DNA of 52,533 nucleotides, taken from the NCBI GenBank assembly GCA_014872815.1, contig WKFK01000008.1, forward strand, positions 1 to 52,533. Direction: 5' to 3'. The stretch comes from Paracoccaceae bacterium. GTDB lineage: Bacteria; Pseudomonadota; Alphaproteobacteria; Rhodobacterales; Rhodobacteraceae. Below are positions 42,956-52,519 of the stretch, in pieces. The translations under genes and the position numbers were made by a program. Under the pieces are notes generated by a model. That model made no database searches, was not told the origin of the DNA, and saw only the letters and a list, made by a program, of their open reading frames with translations. How positions within the stretch are numbered: the first letter of the stretch is position 1; each line of letters opens with the position of its first letter.

Positions 42956-43905
42956 GCCATCACCTCTGTCTGGCGGGAAGCGCGCAGGTTGCGCGCCAAA
43001 AGGTCCATCGCGGCCATCCGCACGGCCACGCCCATCTCCACCTGTTCCTGAATGACCGAGCGGTTGATGTCGTCGGCAATCTCGCCGTCAATCTCCACGC
43101 CGCGGTTCATCGGGCCGGGGTGCATCACAATCGCATCGTCTTTGGCATGGGCCAGTTTGGCGGCGTCCAGGCCATAGCGGTGATAATACTCACGCTCCGA
43201 CGGGATAAACCCGCCGTCCATGCGCTCTTTCTGAAGACGCAGCATCATCACCACGTCCACATCTTTGAGGCCTTCTTCCATGTCCTCATAAATCTCTGCG
43301 CCAAACTCGGCGAAGTTGCCGGGCACCAGAGTGGGTGGCCCAATCAGGCGCACGCGGTTTTCCATCTTTCCCAGCAGGATCAGGTTGGAGCGCGCCACGC
43401 GGCTGTGCGCGATGTCGCCACAGATCGCGATGTTCAAGCGGTGCAATCGGCCCTTGGCGCGGCGTATGGTCAGCGCATCAAGCAGCGCCTGTGTTGGGTG
43501 CTCATGTCGACCATCTCCGGCGTTCAGCACCGCGCAATTCACTTTCTGCGCCAAAAGGTCTACCGCACCGGAATGCGGGTGCCGCACGACCAGCAGATCA
43601 GGGTGCATCGCGTTCAGCGTCATCGCTGTATCAATCAGCGTCTCGCCCTTTTTGATCGAGCTCGCCTGCATCGCCATGTTCATCACATCGGCCCCCAGAC
43701 GCTTGCCGGCGATTTCAAAACTCGCCTGCGTGCGGGTGGAGTTCTCAAAGAACATGTTGATCTGCGTGAGGCCAGCGAGTGCATCGGAATGCTTCTGCGC
43801 GCGGCGGTTCTGATCGACGTATTGATCCGCGAGGTCCAGCACGGTGGTGATCTCTTCGGGCCGCAATGGCTCGATCCCCAAAAGATGCTTGTGGTCAAAG
43901 TGCAT
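42952..43905 (-). CDS. pyrB: Aspartate carbamoyltransferase catalytic chain
   Basis: A 317-residue transcarbamylase that joins carbamoyl phosphate and aspartate, the first committed step of pyrimidine synthesis. The carbamoyl-phosphate motif is [13 protein letters not shown], followed by [30 protein letters not shown], and the catalytic-site histidine loop [20 protein letters not shown]. The C-terminal half has [13 protein letters not shown]. No pyrI regulatory chain is nearby, as expected for the class that pairs with a PyrC-type protein. It is the first gene of the minus-strand operon. Confidence 0.96.
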   Translation of the reverse strand: MHFDHKHLLGIEPLRPEEITTVLDLADQYVDQNRRAQKHSDALAGLTQINMFFENSTRTQASFEIAGKRLGADVMNMAMQASSIKKGETLIDTAMTLNAMHPDLLVVRHPHSGAVDLLAQKVNCAVLNAGDGRHEHPTQALLDALTIRRAKGRLHRLNIAICGDIAHSRVARSNLILLGKMENRVRLIGPPTLVPGNFAEFGAEIYEDMEEGLKDVDVVMMLRLQKERMDGGFIPSEREYYHRYGLDAAKLAHAKDDAIVMHPGPMNRGVEIDGEIADDINRSVIQEQVEMGVAVRMAAMDLLARNLRASRQTEVMA

Positions 43906-44031
43906 GTGCTGCTCCTTTTGCCGAGATTGCGCCGCTTATAAGTAGGCGCGCGAGGCGGGGCAAGCGTCCGTCTGGGAGATTGGAAAGGATGCGCCCTTTT
44001 GTCTGTCGCGCTGCCGGTCTACTCTGCGGCC

Positions 44032-44823
44032 ATGGAATCGGCATTGGACTATCATACGGCGCGCGCCTTGCTGGAATGGCATGTGGAACTCGGCGCCACC
44101 GAAGCCATTCTGGACGCGCCTCTGGACCGCTACGACGTCCCCAAAGAAGACCCCAAGAAAAAAGCCGCTGCGGTCACGCCGGAGGCGACTGCAGCGCCGG
44201 TGCGCAAGCCGAAGGTCGATCCTGTGGCGGAGGCTGAAAAGGCCGCAAAAGCCGCAGGAGATTTGGCCGCGCTGGAGCAGGCTTTGGCGCAGTTTGAACA
44301 TTGCACCCTCAAACGCGGCGCGCGCAAAATGGTCTTTGCAGACGGCAATCCTGCCGCGCGCGTGATGGTGCTTGGCGATGCGCCGGATCGGGACGAGGAC
44401 CGCGAAGGTAAGCCCTACATGGGCCGCGCGGGCGCCTTGTTTGACAATATGTTTGCCGCGCTGGACATGGGCCGTGATGTACCGCTGAGCAAAGATGCAG
44501 TCTATGTTGTGCCGGTTGTACCTTGGCGCGCGCAACGAGGCGGCGAAGTGCCACCCGCTGTACTGGCCATGATGCGCCCCTTTGTGGAGCGCCATGTGCA
44601 ACTGGTCGCGCCCGATTTTATTGTGGTGATGGGCAACGCCGCCCTGGAATGCGTCACCGGCAAACGCGGCATCAGCCGCGCCCGTGGCGAGTGGCTGGCT
44701 TACTTTGACAAACCTGTGCTCCCGATGATGAGCCCCGCGGACCTGTTGCGCCGTCCGGCGTATAAACGAGAGACTTGGGCGGACCTACTCAGCCTGAAAG
44801 CCAAATTGGACGCGACCACATGA
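44032..44823 (+). CDS. Uracil-DNA glycosylase family 4/5-like protein with altered motifs
   Basis: A 263-residue protein of the UDG family. An N-terminal region of about 80 residues (MESALDYHTARALLEWHV plus a Lys/Ala-rich linker) is the usual extension in this group. The core has FEHCTLKRGARKMVFADGNP, then GDAPDRDEDREGKPYMGRAG in place of the usual GEAPG, VPWR, MGNAALECVTG, and a C-terminal SPADLLRRP where most members have an HPAYLLR-type motif. It should recognise uracil or another damaged base, but the key histidine and glutamate positions differ. ATG at 44032 is preferred to an upstream TTG. It overlaps the next gene by four bases. Confidence 0.8.
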   Translation: MESALDYHTARALLEWHVELGATEAILDAPLDRYDVPKEDPKKKAAAVTPEATAAPVRKPKVDPVAEAEKAAKAAGDLAALEQALAQFEHCTLKRGARKMVFADGNPAARVMVLGDAPDRDEDREGKPYMGRAGALFDNMFAALDMGRDVPLSKDAVYVVPVVPWRAQRGGEVPPAVLAMMRPFVERHVQLVAPDFIVVMGNAALECVTGKRGISRARGEWLAYFDKPVLPMMSPADLLRRPAYKRETWADLLSLKAKLDATT

Positions 44824-45425
44824 AAATCCTCGCCTTCTCCGACCTGCACCGCGCGGCCCCGGCGGCCCGCCGCCTTGTCGAGATGAGCCAAGACGCCGAT
44901 CTGGTGATCGCGGCGGGGGATTTCACAAACCACCGCATAGACCTGCCCGGAGCTTTAGAGCTCATCGCGGGCATGACCGCGCCGATAATCATGGTGCCGG
45001 GCAACAACGAAAGCGAGGATGAACTGCGCGCCGCCGCGCCCAGCAACGCCACGGTCCTACACGGCGAGGCGACAACTTTCGAAGGCCTCAATATCTACGG
45101 CCTTGGCTATGCCGTGCCTGTCACGCCTTTCAAAGACTGGTCCTGTGACCTCGACGAGCCAACCGCCGCCAAAATGCTGGCAGTTTGCGAAACTGCCGAC
45201 ATCCTGATCAGCCACTCACCACCCAAAGGCCATGTGGATGTGACCTCCACCGGCCTGTCGCTGGGCTCCACTGCGGTGCTTGAGGCAATTGAGCGCATTG
45301 CGCCGCCCTTGGTCCTATGTGGTCATATCCACGATTGTTGGGGCCAGTCGTCTCAGGTTGGCCCGTCCAAAGTTGTGAACCTCGGCCCCACCGGCACGTG
45401 GTTTGACATCGCCCCATCCGCCTAG
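44820..45425 (+). CDS. Metallophosphoesterase
   Basis: A 201-residue calcineurin-like phosphoesterase. All five metal motifs are visible: FSDLHRA (residues 6-12), AAGDFTNH, PGNNES, SHSPPKGHVD, and GHIHDCWG. The family hydrolyses phosphodiesters or phosphomonoesters using a two-metal centre. The substrate is unknown. The ATG shares ATGA with the UDG-like stop, so both are translated together, and moaB follows nine bases after its stop. Operon partners do not settle the substrate. Confidence 0.9.
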   Translation: MKILAFSDLHRAAPAARRLVEMSQDADLVIAAGDFTNHRIDLPGALELIAGMTAPIIMVPGNNESEDELRAAAPSNATVLHGEATTFEGLNIYGLGYAVPVTPFKDWSCDLDEPTAAKMLAVCETADILISHSPPKGHVDVTSTGLSLGSTAVLEAIERIAPPLVLCGHIHDCWGQSSQVGPSKVVNLGPTGTWFDIAPSA

Positions 45426-45434
45426 GAGACCGCC

Positions 45435-45980
45435 ATGGGCCGCATCGACGAAAGCAAAACCTTCATCCCTGTGAAGATCGCCATTCTGACAGTGAGTGAC
45501 AGCCGCGACCTCAGCCAGGATCGTTCTGGCGACACGTTGGTGGCCCGGCTGGAAGAAGCTGGGCACGTTTTGGCCGACCGCACCATCCTCAAAGACGAGC
45601 GCGCTGAGATCGTAGACCAACTGCGCACATGGTGTGCCGATGAGGCCATCGATGTGATCATTTCCACTGGCGGCACGGGCCTCACCGGACGTGACGTGAC
45701 GGTGGAGGCGCACCGCGACGTCTATGAAAAAGAGATCGAGGCCTTTGGCACAGTCTTCACCATGGTGTCGATGCAGAAAATCGGCACCTCCGCCGTGCAG
45801 TCCCGTGCCACGGGCGGCGTGTCCAACGGTACCTATCTCTTTGCGCTGCCCGGCAGCCCCGGCGCCTGCAAAGACGCTTGGGATGAGATCCTGAAGTACC
45901 AGCTCGACTACCGCCACATACCCTGCAACTTTGTGGAAATTATGCCCCGTCTGGATGAGCACCTGAAGCGGTCCAAGTAA
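45435..45980 (+). CDS. moaB: Molybdenum cofactor biosynthesis protein B
   Basis: A 181-residue MogA/MoaB-fold protein that adenylylates molybdopterin or supports molybdenum insertion. It has TVSDSRDLSQDRSGDTL, IISTGGTGLTGRDVT, and FALPGSPGACKDAWDEI, the nucleotide/pterin-binding loops of the family. ATG at 45435 has TAGGAG upstream. It is the last gene of the UDG-phosphoesterase-moaB operon. MogA is the alternative family name, but its length and loops fit MoaB. Confidence 0.93.
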   Translation: MGRIDESKTFIPVKIAILTVSDSRDLSQDRSGDTLVARLEEAGHVLADRTILKDERAEIVDQLRTWCADEAIDVIISTGGTGLTGRDVTVEAHRDVYEKEIEAFGTVFTMVSMQKIGTSAVQSRATGGVSNGTYLFALPGSPGACKDAWDEILKYQLDYRHIPCNFVEIMPRLDEHLKRSK

Positions 45981-46000
45981 CCGCTCATCCGCCAAACTTT

Positions 46001-46035
46001 TTGACAAAAAATGTGACGGAACGTTTGCACCCGTC
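46001..46035 (+). promoter_or_regulatory. Possible promoter/operator of the RND efflux operon
   Basis: A consensus-like TTGACA lies at 46001-46006, but no clear -10 is seen at the usual spacing. GACGG (46015-46019) and CCGTC (46031-46035) form a short inverted repeat inside the region, which could be a repressor site. Confidence 0.3.
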
Positions 46036-46116
46036 CGTATCACCTATGCGTGCCTTGGATTTTGGTCCGGGCAGACGCATCATGGACTAGACCACCGACG
46101 CTGGGAGGCGAGGCAG

Positions 46117-47571
46117 ATGAGATTTTTGCGGCAAAGTCTGACGGGGCTGTTTTTGCTCTCCGCCACTGTGGCTTTGATCCTCTATGCGGGCAGCCTTGTG
46201 TTTAACGCGGTGGAGGAGCGTATGGCCAAGGACAGCAAAGGCCCGCCCGCGCGCGAACGAGTCTTCACAGTAAATGTGAAAACCGCCCAACCCGGCGCAG
46301 AAACGCCGGAGTTGGTTGCATTTGGTGAGGTGCAAAGCCGCCGCTCACTGGAAGTCCGCGCCGCCGCCGCGGGCACGGTGATTTTCCTGTCCGAGAATTT
46401 TGAAGATGGTGCCAATGTCTCGGCGGGCGAAGTGCTCGCGAAGATTGACCCCACCAAAGCCCGCTATGCTTTGGACCGCATCGCCGCCGACCTTCTGGAC
46501 GCAGAAGCGGAACAGCGCGATGCCGACCGCACGCTGATCCTAGCGCAGGACGAACTAAAATCCGCCGAAGCTCAGCTCGGGCTGCGTAAAAAAGCTTTTG
46601 ATCGCCAAATCGACCTGCAAGAACGTGGCGTTGGTACCGCCGCAGCTGTTGAAGTGGCAGAGTTGGCGCAGGCCGCCGCGCGTCAGTCTGTCCTCTCCAA
46701 CCGCCGCGCTTTGGCACAGGCCGAGGCCCGTGTGGATCAGGCCAAAACCCGTCTGGATCGCACCAAAATCCTACTAGCAGAAGCGCAGAAAGATCTGGAT
46801 GACACCGTCATCACCGCCGATTTCTCTGGCACGCTGTCGGAAGTGAACATTGTGCAGGGTGGCTTGGTGTCCATGAACGAGCGCTTGGCGACCTTAATCG
46901 ATGCGCAAGCGCTCGAAGTTGCTTTTCGGGTTTCCACCACTCAATACGCACGCTTGTTGGATGACGCCAACAACCTGCACCGCGCCGAGGTCAAAGTCGC
47001 CATGGACGTGCTGGGTGCAGACCTGACGGCTACCGGCGTGATCACCCGAGATGCCGCCGCCGTGGGCGAAGGCCAAACCGGACGCGTGCTCTATGCCCGC
47101 CTTGATGGCCCGCGCGGCCTGAAGCCCGGCGATTTTGTCACCGTGCGCGTGCGCGAGCCCGAGTTGGAAGATGTCGTGCGTCTGCCCGCCACCGCGATCA
47201 ACGCCGCCCATGAGGTGTTGGTTGTAGGTGAGGGCAACCGTCTGACGACACAGAAAGTCCGGCTCGTGCGCCGCCAAGGCGATGATGTGCTGGTGCGTGG
47301 ACGTGGCTTGGCGGGGCAACAGGTTGTGTCGCGTCGCACACCGCTTTTGGGCGAAGGCATCGCCGTGAAGCCGTTGACCGGTGAGGAAAAGATTCCCGAC
47401 GCGCCCGCCATGGTGGCTCTGAGCGACGAGGAACGCGCAAAGTTTGTCGCCGCTATTGAGGCCAACGGGCGCATTCCCTCCGATGCCAAACAGCGCATGT
47501 TACAAGCGCTGAGCCAGCCAGAGGTGCCGGCGCGCATGGTGGAACGCCTGCGCAGCCGGATGGGGGGCTAA
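46117..47571 (+). CDS. RND efflux periplasmic adaptor (HlyD/AcrA type)
   Basis: A 484-residue membrane-fusion protein. It has an N-terminal anchor (TGLFLLSATVALILYAGSL), then a lipoyl domain half (EVRAAAAGTVIFLSENFEDG), a long alpha-helical hairpin (residues about 125-220, rich in Ala, Glu, Arg), the second lipoyl half (TVITADFSGTLSEVNIVQGG) and a beta-barrel/proximal domain (RLPATAINAAHEVLVV). It bridges the pump encoded next to an outer-membrane channel. Ribosome site GGGAGG precedes ATG at 46117. No tolC-like gene lies in the window, so a shared channel is likely. Confidence 0.93.
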   Translation: MRFLRQSLTGLFLLSATVALILYAGSLVFNAVEERMAKDSKGPPARERVFTVNVKTAQPGAETPELVAFGEVQSRRSLEVRAAAAGTVIFLSENFEDGANVSAGEVLAKIDPTKARYALDRIAADLLDAEAEQRDADRTLILAQDELKSAEAQLGLRKKAFDRQIDLQERGVGTAAAVEVAELAQAAARQSVLSNRRALAQAEARVDQAKTRLDRTKILLAEAQKDLDDTVITADFSGTLSEVNIVQGGLVSMNERLATLIDAQALEVAFRVSTTQYARLLDDANNLHRAEVKVAMDVLGADLTATGVITRDAAAVGEGQTGRVLYARLDGPRGLKPGDFVTVRVREPELEDVVRLPATAINAAHEVLVVGEGNRLTTQKVRLVRRQGDDVLVRGRGLAGQQVVSRRTPLLGEGIAVKPLTGEEKIPDAPAMVALSDEERAKFVAAIEANGRIPSDAKQRMLQALSQPEVPARMVERLRSRMGG

Positions 47572-47574
47572 GCC

Positions 47575-50500
47575 ATGCGGGAGATTGGCGACCGCGCCAG
47601 CGGCATTCTGAGCTACTTCACCCGCCACGCCACTGCCGCCAACTTGCTTCTGGTGGTGCTGATTATCGCAGGCATCGCCGCCATGCCGCGTATGCGGGCG
47701 CAGTTCTTTCCGGATGTGATTATTGACAACGTCACCGTGTCCATAGCTTGGGAGGGAGCAGGGGCCGAAGACGTGGACGCGGCGATTGTGCAGGTTATGG
47801 AACCGGCCCTTTTGGCTGTTGAGGGTGTCGAAAGCACCGCGTCCCGCTCCACCGAAGGCAACGCCCGTATTACGCTGGACTTTGAACCTGGCTGGGACAT
47901 GGCCCGCGCCACCGACGATGTGCAGGTGGCGGTGGATGCCGTAAACACCTTACCGGAAGAAGCCGAAGACCCGACGGTCCGGCGCGGCGCATGGCGGGAT
48001 CGGGTCACAGATGTGGTCATCACCGGCCCTGTGGACAGTGACCAGATCGCCCGTTTCGCTGATGAATTTGTCACGCGGCTTTATGCCGAGGGCGTCACCC
48101 GCACCACCATTCGCGGCCTAGCGGAACGCCAAACCATTGTTGAAGTCTCTTCTGTGGACTTGATCACCCATGACATCTCGATGGAGCAAATCGCGCAGGC
48201 CGTGGCGCAAGAGGTCAATGCAGATCCGGCTGGTGATGTGACCGGCGCCTTTGCCCGCGTGCGCACAGGGGTGGAGAAACGCGCGCCGGATGAGATTGCT
48301 GGCATTGTTCTGCGTTCCAACTCCGACGGTACCAAGCTGACCGTTGATGATGTCGCCACCGTGCGTGTTGAGGGTGTGGACCGCAATCGCACCTATTTTG
48401 TCGGCGAGGATCCGGCGATGTCGATCCGCGTTGACCGCACCGATGCCGGCGACGCCATTGCCATGCAAAGCGTAGTAGAAGAAGTGGCTGCAGAGATGCA
48501 GGCGACCCTGCCTCAAGGTGTGAAGCTCGAACTGATCCGCACCCGCGCCGAGGCCATCACCGGTCGTCTCAACCTGCTGATCGACAACGGGTTGATGGGG
48601 CTGGCGCTGGTGATTGTCTTGCTGTTCCTGTTTTTGAACGCCCGCACGGCTTTCTGGGTGGCCGCAGGCATTCCAACGGCGATGTTTGCCGCTGTGGCGC
48701 TGATGTATGCCGCAGGGCTCACGATCAACATGATCTCGCTCTTTGGCCTGATCATCACGCTTGGCATTGTGGTGGACGATGCCATCGTGGTGGGGGAGCA
48801 CGCCGACGCCCGCGCGCGCCGCCTGAATGAGCCGCCTTTTGTTGCTGCTGAAAACGCCGCGAAAAGGATGTCGCTGCCGGTCTTCTCCTCAACCATCACG
48901 ACCGTGATCGCCTTCTTCGGTCTGACCGCCATTGGCGGGCGTTTTGGCGACCTCATTGCCGACATCCCCTTCACGGTGATCGTGGTGCTTTTGGCCTCTC
49001 TGGTGGAATGCTTCCTGATCCTGCCGCACCACATGGCGCACGCGATCAAGAACTCCGCCAAGGAGCATTGGTACGACGTGCCTTCGAGGGTTGTGAACCG
49101 CGGCTTCCGCTGGGTGCGTGAAACCCTGTTCCGCCCCTTCATGCGCTTTGTGATCTGGGCGCGCTACCCTGTACTGGCCATCGCGGTAGTCGCTCTGGCC
49201 ACGCAAGCCGCCTTGTTCATTGGCGGCGACGTGAAGTGGCGCTTCTTCAACGCACCGGAACGGGGCTCGGTGACCGGCAACTTCGCCATGCTGCCAAGCG
49301 CCACCCGCGCTGATAGCCTTGCGATGATGAAGGAGATGCAACGCGCCACAGAGGAGCTGGGCCGCGAATATGAAGAGCGCCATGGCCGCAATCCATTGGA
49401 TTATGTGATTGCCGAAATCGGCGGCAATTCCGGCCGCTCTTTGCCCGGCTCCGAAAGCCTAGACCCAGACCTCTTGGGCGGCATTGCCATTGAACTCATC
49501 GACGCCGACCTGCGCCCCTATTCCAGTTTTGCCTTTGTTGGCGAGCTGCAAGACCGCGTCGCGCGCCACCCCTTGGTGGAAACCGTCAGCTTCCGAGGCT
49601 GGCGCTCTGGTCCAGGTGGCGATGCACTCGACGTGCAATTCTACGGCGCCGACAGCGAGACATTGAAATCCGCCAGTGAGGCGCTCAAAACCTCTCTTGA
49701 GCAATTTGGCGAGGTTTCCGCCGTCGAAGACAACCTCAGCTACGACAAAGAAGAGCTGATCCTCGAGCTGACCCCGCAAGGCCGTGCGCTGGGCTTCTCG
49801 ATTGACGCGCTGGGCCGCGTGTTGCGCCACCGCCTCAACGGCATCGAAGCCGCCACGTATCCGGATGGCCCGCGCAGCGCCGCCATCCGCATTGAATTGC
49901 CCGAAGGGGAACTCACCGCTGACTTTCTAGAAGGCAGCCTGATGCGCACCCCCAACGGCGCTTATGTGCCGCTCGCCGATGTGGTGACCGTGCAAAGCCG
50001 CACCGGCTTCTCCACCGTGCGTCGCGAAAACGGGGTGCGTTTGATCTCTGTGACCGGTGATATTTCCGAAGATGATCCCGCCCGCGCCGAAGCCATTCTC
50101 GAACAACTGCGGGCCGACATCCTGCCGACCATTGCCAGCGAAAAGCAGGTGGAATGGCGACTTGCAGGTTTGGCGGAGCAAGAAGATGAGTTTCTGAATG
50201 ACGCCCGCTCTGGGCTTATCCTTTGTCTGGCTGGTATCTACCTGGTGCTGGCCTGGGTGTTCTCCAGTTGGACGCGCCCGATGGTGGTTATGGCGATCAT
50301 CCCCTTTGGGCTTGTTGGCACCATCTACGGCCACTGGTGGCATGACGTGCCACTGTCGATGTTCACCGTAGTGGGCCTTTTGGGCATGACCGGCATCATC
50401 ATCAACGACAGCATCGTGTTGATCACCACCATCGACGACTATGCCAAAGACCGTGGTGTGATCCCCTCGATCATCGACGGTGCGGCGGACCGCTTGCGCC

Positions 50501-50973
50501 CGGTGTTTCTGACCACCGCAACCACCGTGTTGGGCCTTGCCCCTCTGCTGTTTGAGCGCAGTGCGCAGGCGCAGTTTCTCAAGCCCACGGTGATCACACT
50601 GGTCTACGGGCTAGGCTTTGGCATGTTCCTGGTGCTGCTGGTGGTGCCGGCTTTGGTGGCCATTCAGTACGATGTCACCCGTCAGATGCAGGCCCTGCGC
50701 CGCGCGCCGCGCGCCAAAGGCATCCGCGCCGGTGTGGCGCTTTGTGCTGCCGTCATTGCCACGTGGCTTGTGGCAACCTTCGGCTGGGTGCTGTTTAACG
50801 GTGAAATTCACCCGCTTCTGACTCAAGTTGGCCTGTCAGCAGAAAGCTTCAACAGCGTATTCCGCGCACTGCTGCTTTTCCTGGTTGGCGCGTGGTTGAT
50901 CTCTTTTGGAGGGTACCTGGTGGGGGTGGCGTGGATAATGCTGCGTGGTCGCAGCAAATCGGCCTCAGCCTGA
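47575..50973 (+). CDS. RND efflux permease with C-terminal extension
   Basis: A 1132-residue resistance-nodulation-division pump. Hallmarks are the N-terminal helix followed by FFPDVIIDNVTVSIAWEGAGAEDV, the proton-relay aspartates in TM4 (LGIVVDDAIVVGEHADAR), and the second-half TM10 region GMTGIIINDSIVLITTI. The pump is about 90 residues longer than AcrB: after the normal TM12 (GFGMFLVLLVVPALVAI) there are two further hydrophobic stretches (IATWLVATFGWVLF and ALLLFLVGAWLISFGGYLVG). It forms a proton-driven exporter with the adaptor three bases upstream. The substrate is unknown. Its 3' end overlaps the converging DsbD-like gene by nine bases. Confidence 0.92.
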   Translation: MREIGDRASGILSYFTRHATAANLLLVVLIIAGIAAMPRMRAQFFPDVIIDNVTVSIAWEGAGAEDVDAAIVQVMEPALLAVEGVESTASRSTEGNARITLDFEPGWDMARATDDVQVAVDAVNTLPEEAEDPTVRRGAWRDRVTDVVITGPVDSDQIARFADEFVTRLYAEGVTRTTIRGLAERQTIVEVSSVDLITHDISMEQIAQAVAQEVNADPAGDVTGAFARVRTGVEKRAPDEIAGIVLRSNSDGTKLTVDDVATVRVEGVDRNRTYFVGEDPAMSIRVDRTDAGDAIAMQSVVEEVAAEMQATLPQGVKLELIRTRAEAITGRLNLLIDNGLMGLALVIVLLFLFLNARTAFWVAAGIPTAMFAAVALMYAAGLTINMISLFGLIITLGIVVDDAIVVGEHADARARRLNEPPFVAAENAAKRMSLPVFSSTITTVIAFFGLTAIGGRFGDLIADIPFTVIVVLLASLVECFLILPHHMAHAIKNSAKEHWYDVPSRVVNRGFRWVRETLFRPFMRFVIWARYPVLAIAVVALATQAALFIGGDVKWRFFNAPERGSVTGNFAMLPSATRADSLAMMKEMQRATEELGREYEERHGRNPLDYVIAEIGGNSGRSLPGSESLDPDLLGGIAIELIDADLRPYSSFAFVGELQDRVARHPLVETVSFRGWRSGPGGDALDVQFYGADSETLKSASEALKTSLEQFGEVSAVEDNLSYDKEELILELTPQGRALGFSIDALGRVLRHRLNGIEAATYPDGPRSAAIRIELPEGELTADFLEGSLMRTPNGAYVPLADVVTVQSRTGFSTVRRENGVRLISVTGDISEDDPARAEAILEQLRADILPTIASEKQVEWRLAGLAEQEDEFLNDARSGLILCLAGIYLVLAWVFSSWTRPMVVMAIIPFGLVGTIYGHWWHDVPLSMFTVVGLLGMTGIIINDSIVLITTIDDYAKDRGVIPSIIDGAADRLRPVFLTTATTVLGLAPLLFERSAQAQFLKPTVITLVYGLGFGMFLVLLVVPALVAIQYDVTRQMQALRRAPRAKGIRAGVALCAAVIATWLVATFGWVLFNGEIHPLLTQVGLSAESFNSVFRALLLFLVGAWLISFGGYLVGVAWIMLRGRSKSASA

Positions 50974-51783
50974 ACAGCCGATAATGTCCACAGCGTGATT
51001 GGTCCCCAGAACGGTGAACCGCAAATCGGAGCGGTTCACCATGAAGGAACTGGCGTCCACATGCATCATCTCGGTTTCGGCCACTAAGGCACCGCCCTGA
51101 CGTTTGGTGGTGCCTTCCGCCACCCAGACATGCGGATCGGCGGTTTCCACCACGGCCACTTCCGCGCCACCTGCGCTGGGCATGTGAATTGTGGCCGTCA
51201 GCGCCACACCGTTTGAGGTCGGCGATAGTTTGCAGGTCACTTTGCCAACGCCCGCCTCGCGGGCTGTCAAAGGCTGATCCACCAGCGCCGCGGTGATCTC
51301 CGCATCGCGTGCACCACTGGGCGGCAGCTCGGCTTTTACTTTCAGGCGTTGGGGCACACAAATGTCGCGGCACACGCCAATGTCCAAAGTGGCTTTCAAC
51401 CGCACCGGTTTGCCCGCATCTTTGGGCGCAATCCGCACCGGCAGCACCAGTTCATCACTGTAGCCAATCGAGCGCATGCCATTTTGGTTGAACACCTCCG
51501 GCGTGGGCCATGCCAGCGCGACGCTGCCCATATTGCGCGACCCGTTCCAGGTGATCTGCGGTGGGATGCCCGCATCCCCCGGCGCGCGCCAATAGGTTTT
51601 CCAGCCGGGGTTCAAGGTGATCTTCACCGCAGCCATGTGGGTGCCCTCCGCATCGCGCCAGCCGGGCAAGACCTCGGCCTGCACCACCTGATCAAAGGAC
51701 TGCGCAGTGGCGGCAGTCGGCATCAGGGCAGGGGCCATCAGCGCCGCAAGCGCCAGCGAGGAGAGGAGGGGACGTGTCTTCAT
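50965..51783 (-). CDS. DsbD alpha-domain-like periplasmic protein
   Basis: A 272-residue secreted protein. The signal peptide ends near ATA-Q (about residue 27). It then carries the DsbD N-terminal (alpha) domain: HMAAVKITLNPGWKTYWRAPGDAGIPP and a redox-type pair C138/C142 in DIGVCRDICVPQ. The membrane beta domain and the thioredoxin gamma domain are missing, so it is a stand-alone alpha-like protein that would need a separate electron donor such as CcdA. Two further cysteines (TCKL, IIGCSG) lie nearer the C-terminus. ATG at 51783 is chosen over an in-frame codon six positions upstream. Confidence 0.85.
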   Translation of the reverse strand: MKTRPLLSSLALAALMAPALMPTAATAQSFDQVVQAEVLPGWRDAEGTHMAAVKITLNPGWKTYWRAPGDAGIPPQITWNGSRNMGSVALAWPTPEVFNQNGMRSIGYSDELVLPVRIAPKDAGKPVRLKATLDIGVCRDICVPQRLKVKAELPPSGARDAEITAALVDQPLTAREAGVGKVTCKLSPTSNGVALTATIHMPSAGGAEVAVVETADPHVWVAEGTTKRQGGALVAETEMMHVDASSFMVNRSDLRFTVLGTNHAVDIIGCSG

Positions 51784-51964
51784 GTCCCACACATGGGCCA
51801 AACTGCGTTAAAATCCAACTCACAATCCGATCAGAAAACCGCGAGCGAGTGAAACAGTTTGCTTACCTCTTGCGTCTACCCTTGAGGCAACACATGTTGA
51901 AAGAAGACGTCGACATGCAACGTATGAGGTCCCCTTGGACAGGTCACAAGACACTGACACACAA

Positions 51965-52519
51965 ATGGATTTAACCGGACAGCTGCTCATCGCCATGCCA
52001 GGCATGAGTGATCCGCGCTTTGCGCATTCGGTGGTGTTCCTTTGTGCGCATTCCTCAGATGGCGCCATGGGGTTGATCGTGAATAAGGCGATCGACGGGG
52101 TGAAACTCTCGGACCTGTTTGAGCAGCTCTCGATCAAGCCGAAATCCCCTGAGTCGGCCTCGTCGCTGCATTTTGGCGGTCCGGTGGAAACCGGGCGTGG
52201 CTTTGTGCTGCACTCGCCGGAATACAAATCTGACCTCTCCAACCTCGAAGTTGGCGCGACCTTTGCGCTTACCACAACGCAAGACATTCTTGACGACATG
52301 GCCCAGGATTTGGGCCCGCATAAGGCGCTCACCTTGCTGGGCTACAGCGGCTGGGGACCAGGGCAGCTGGAAAACGAGATCAGCGACAACGGCTGGCTGA
52401 TCGCGGATGCCACCGACCAGATTGTTTTTGACACCAAGAACTCGGACAAATGGGCCGAGGCGCTCAAAAGCATTGGGGTGGACCCGCTGACGCTTAGCTC
52501 TGCTGCAGGACACGCCTAA
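51965..52519 (+). CDS. yqgE: YqgE/AlgH family protein
   Basis: A 184-residue DUF179 protein: MDLTGQLLIAMPGMSDPRFAHSVVFLCAHS near the N-terminus, GLIVNKAID, FGGPVETGRGFVLHS, and LGYSGWGPGQLENEI in the C-terminal half. The AlgH name stems from a Pseudomonas alginate phenotype; the biochemical role is not settled. The ATG at 51965 has a weak ribosome site; a TTG ten codons earlier is in frame. It reads away from the DsbD-like gene and lies next to the window edge; the stop is inside. Confidence 0.92.
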   Translation: MDLTGQLLIAMPGMSDPRFAHSVVFLCAHSSDGAMGLIVNKAIDGVKLSDLFEQLSIKPKSPESASSLHFGGPVETGRGFVLHSPEYKSDLSNLEVGATFALTTTQDILDDMAQDLGPHKALTLLGYSGWGPGQLENEISDNGWLIADATDQIVFDTKNSDKWAEALKSIGVDPLTLSSAAGHA

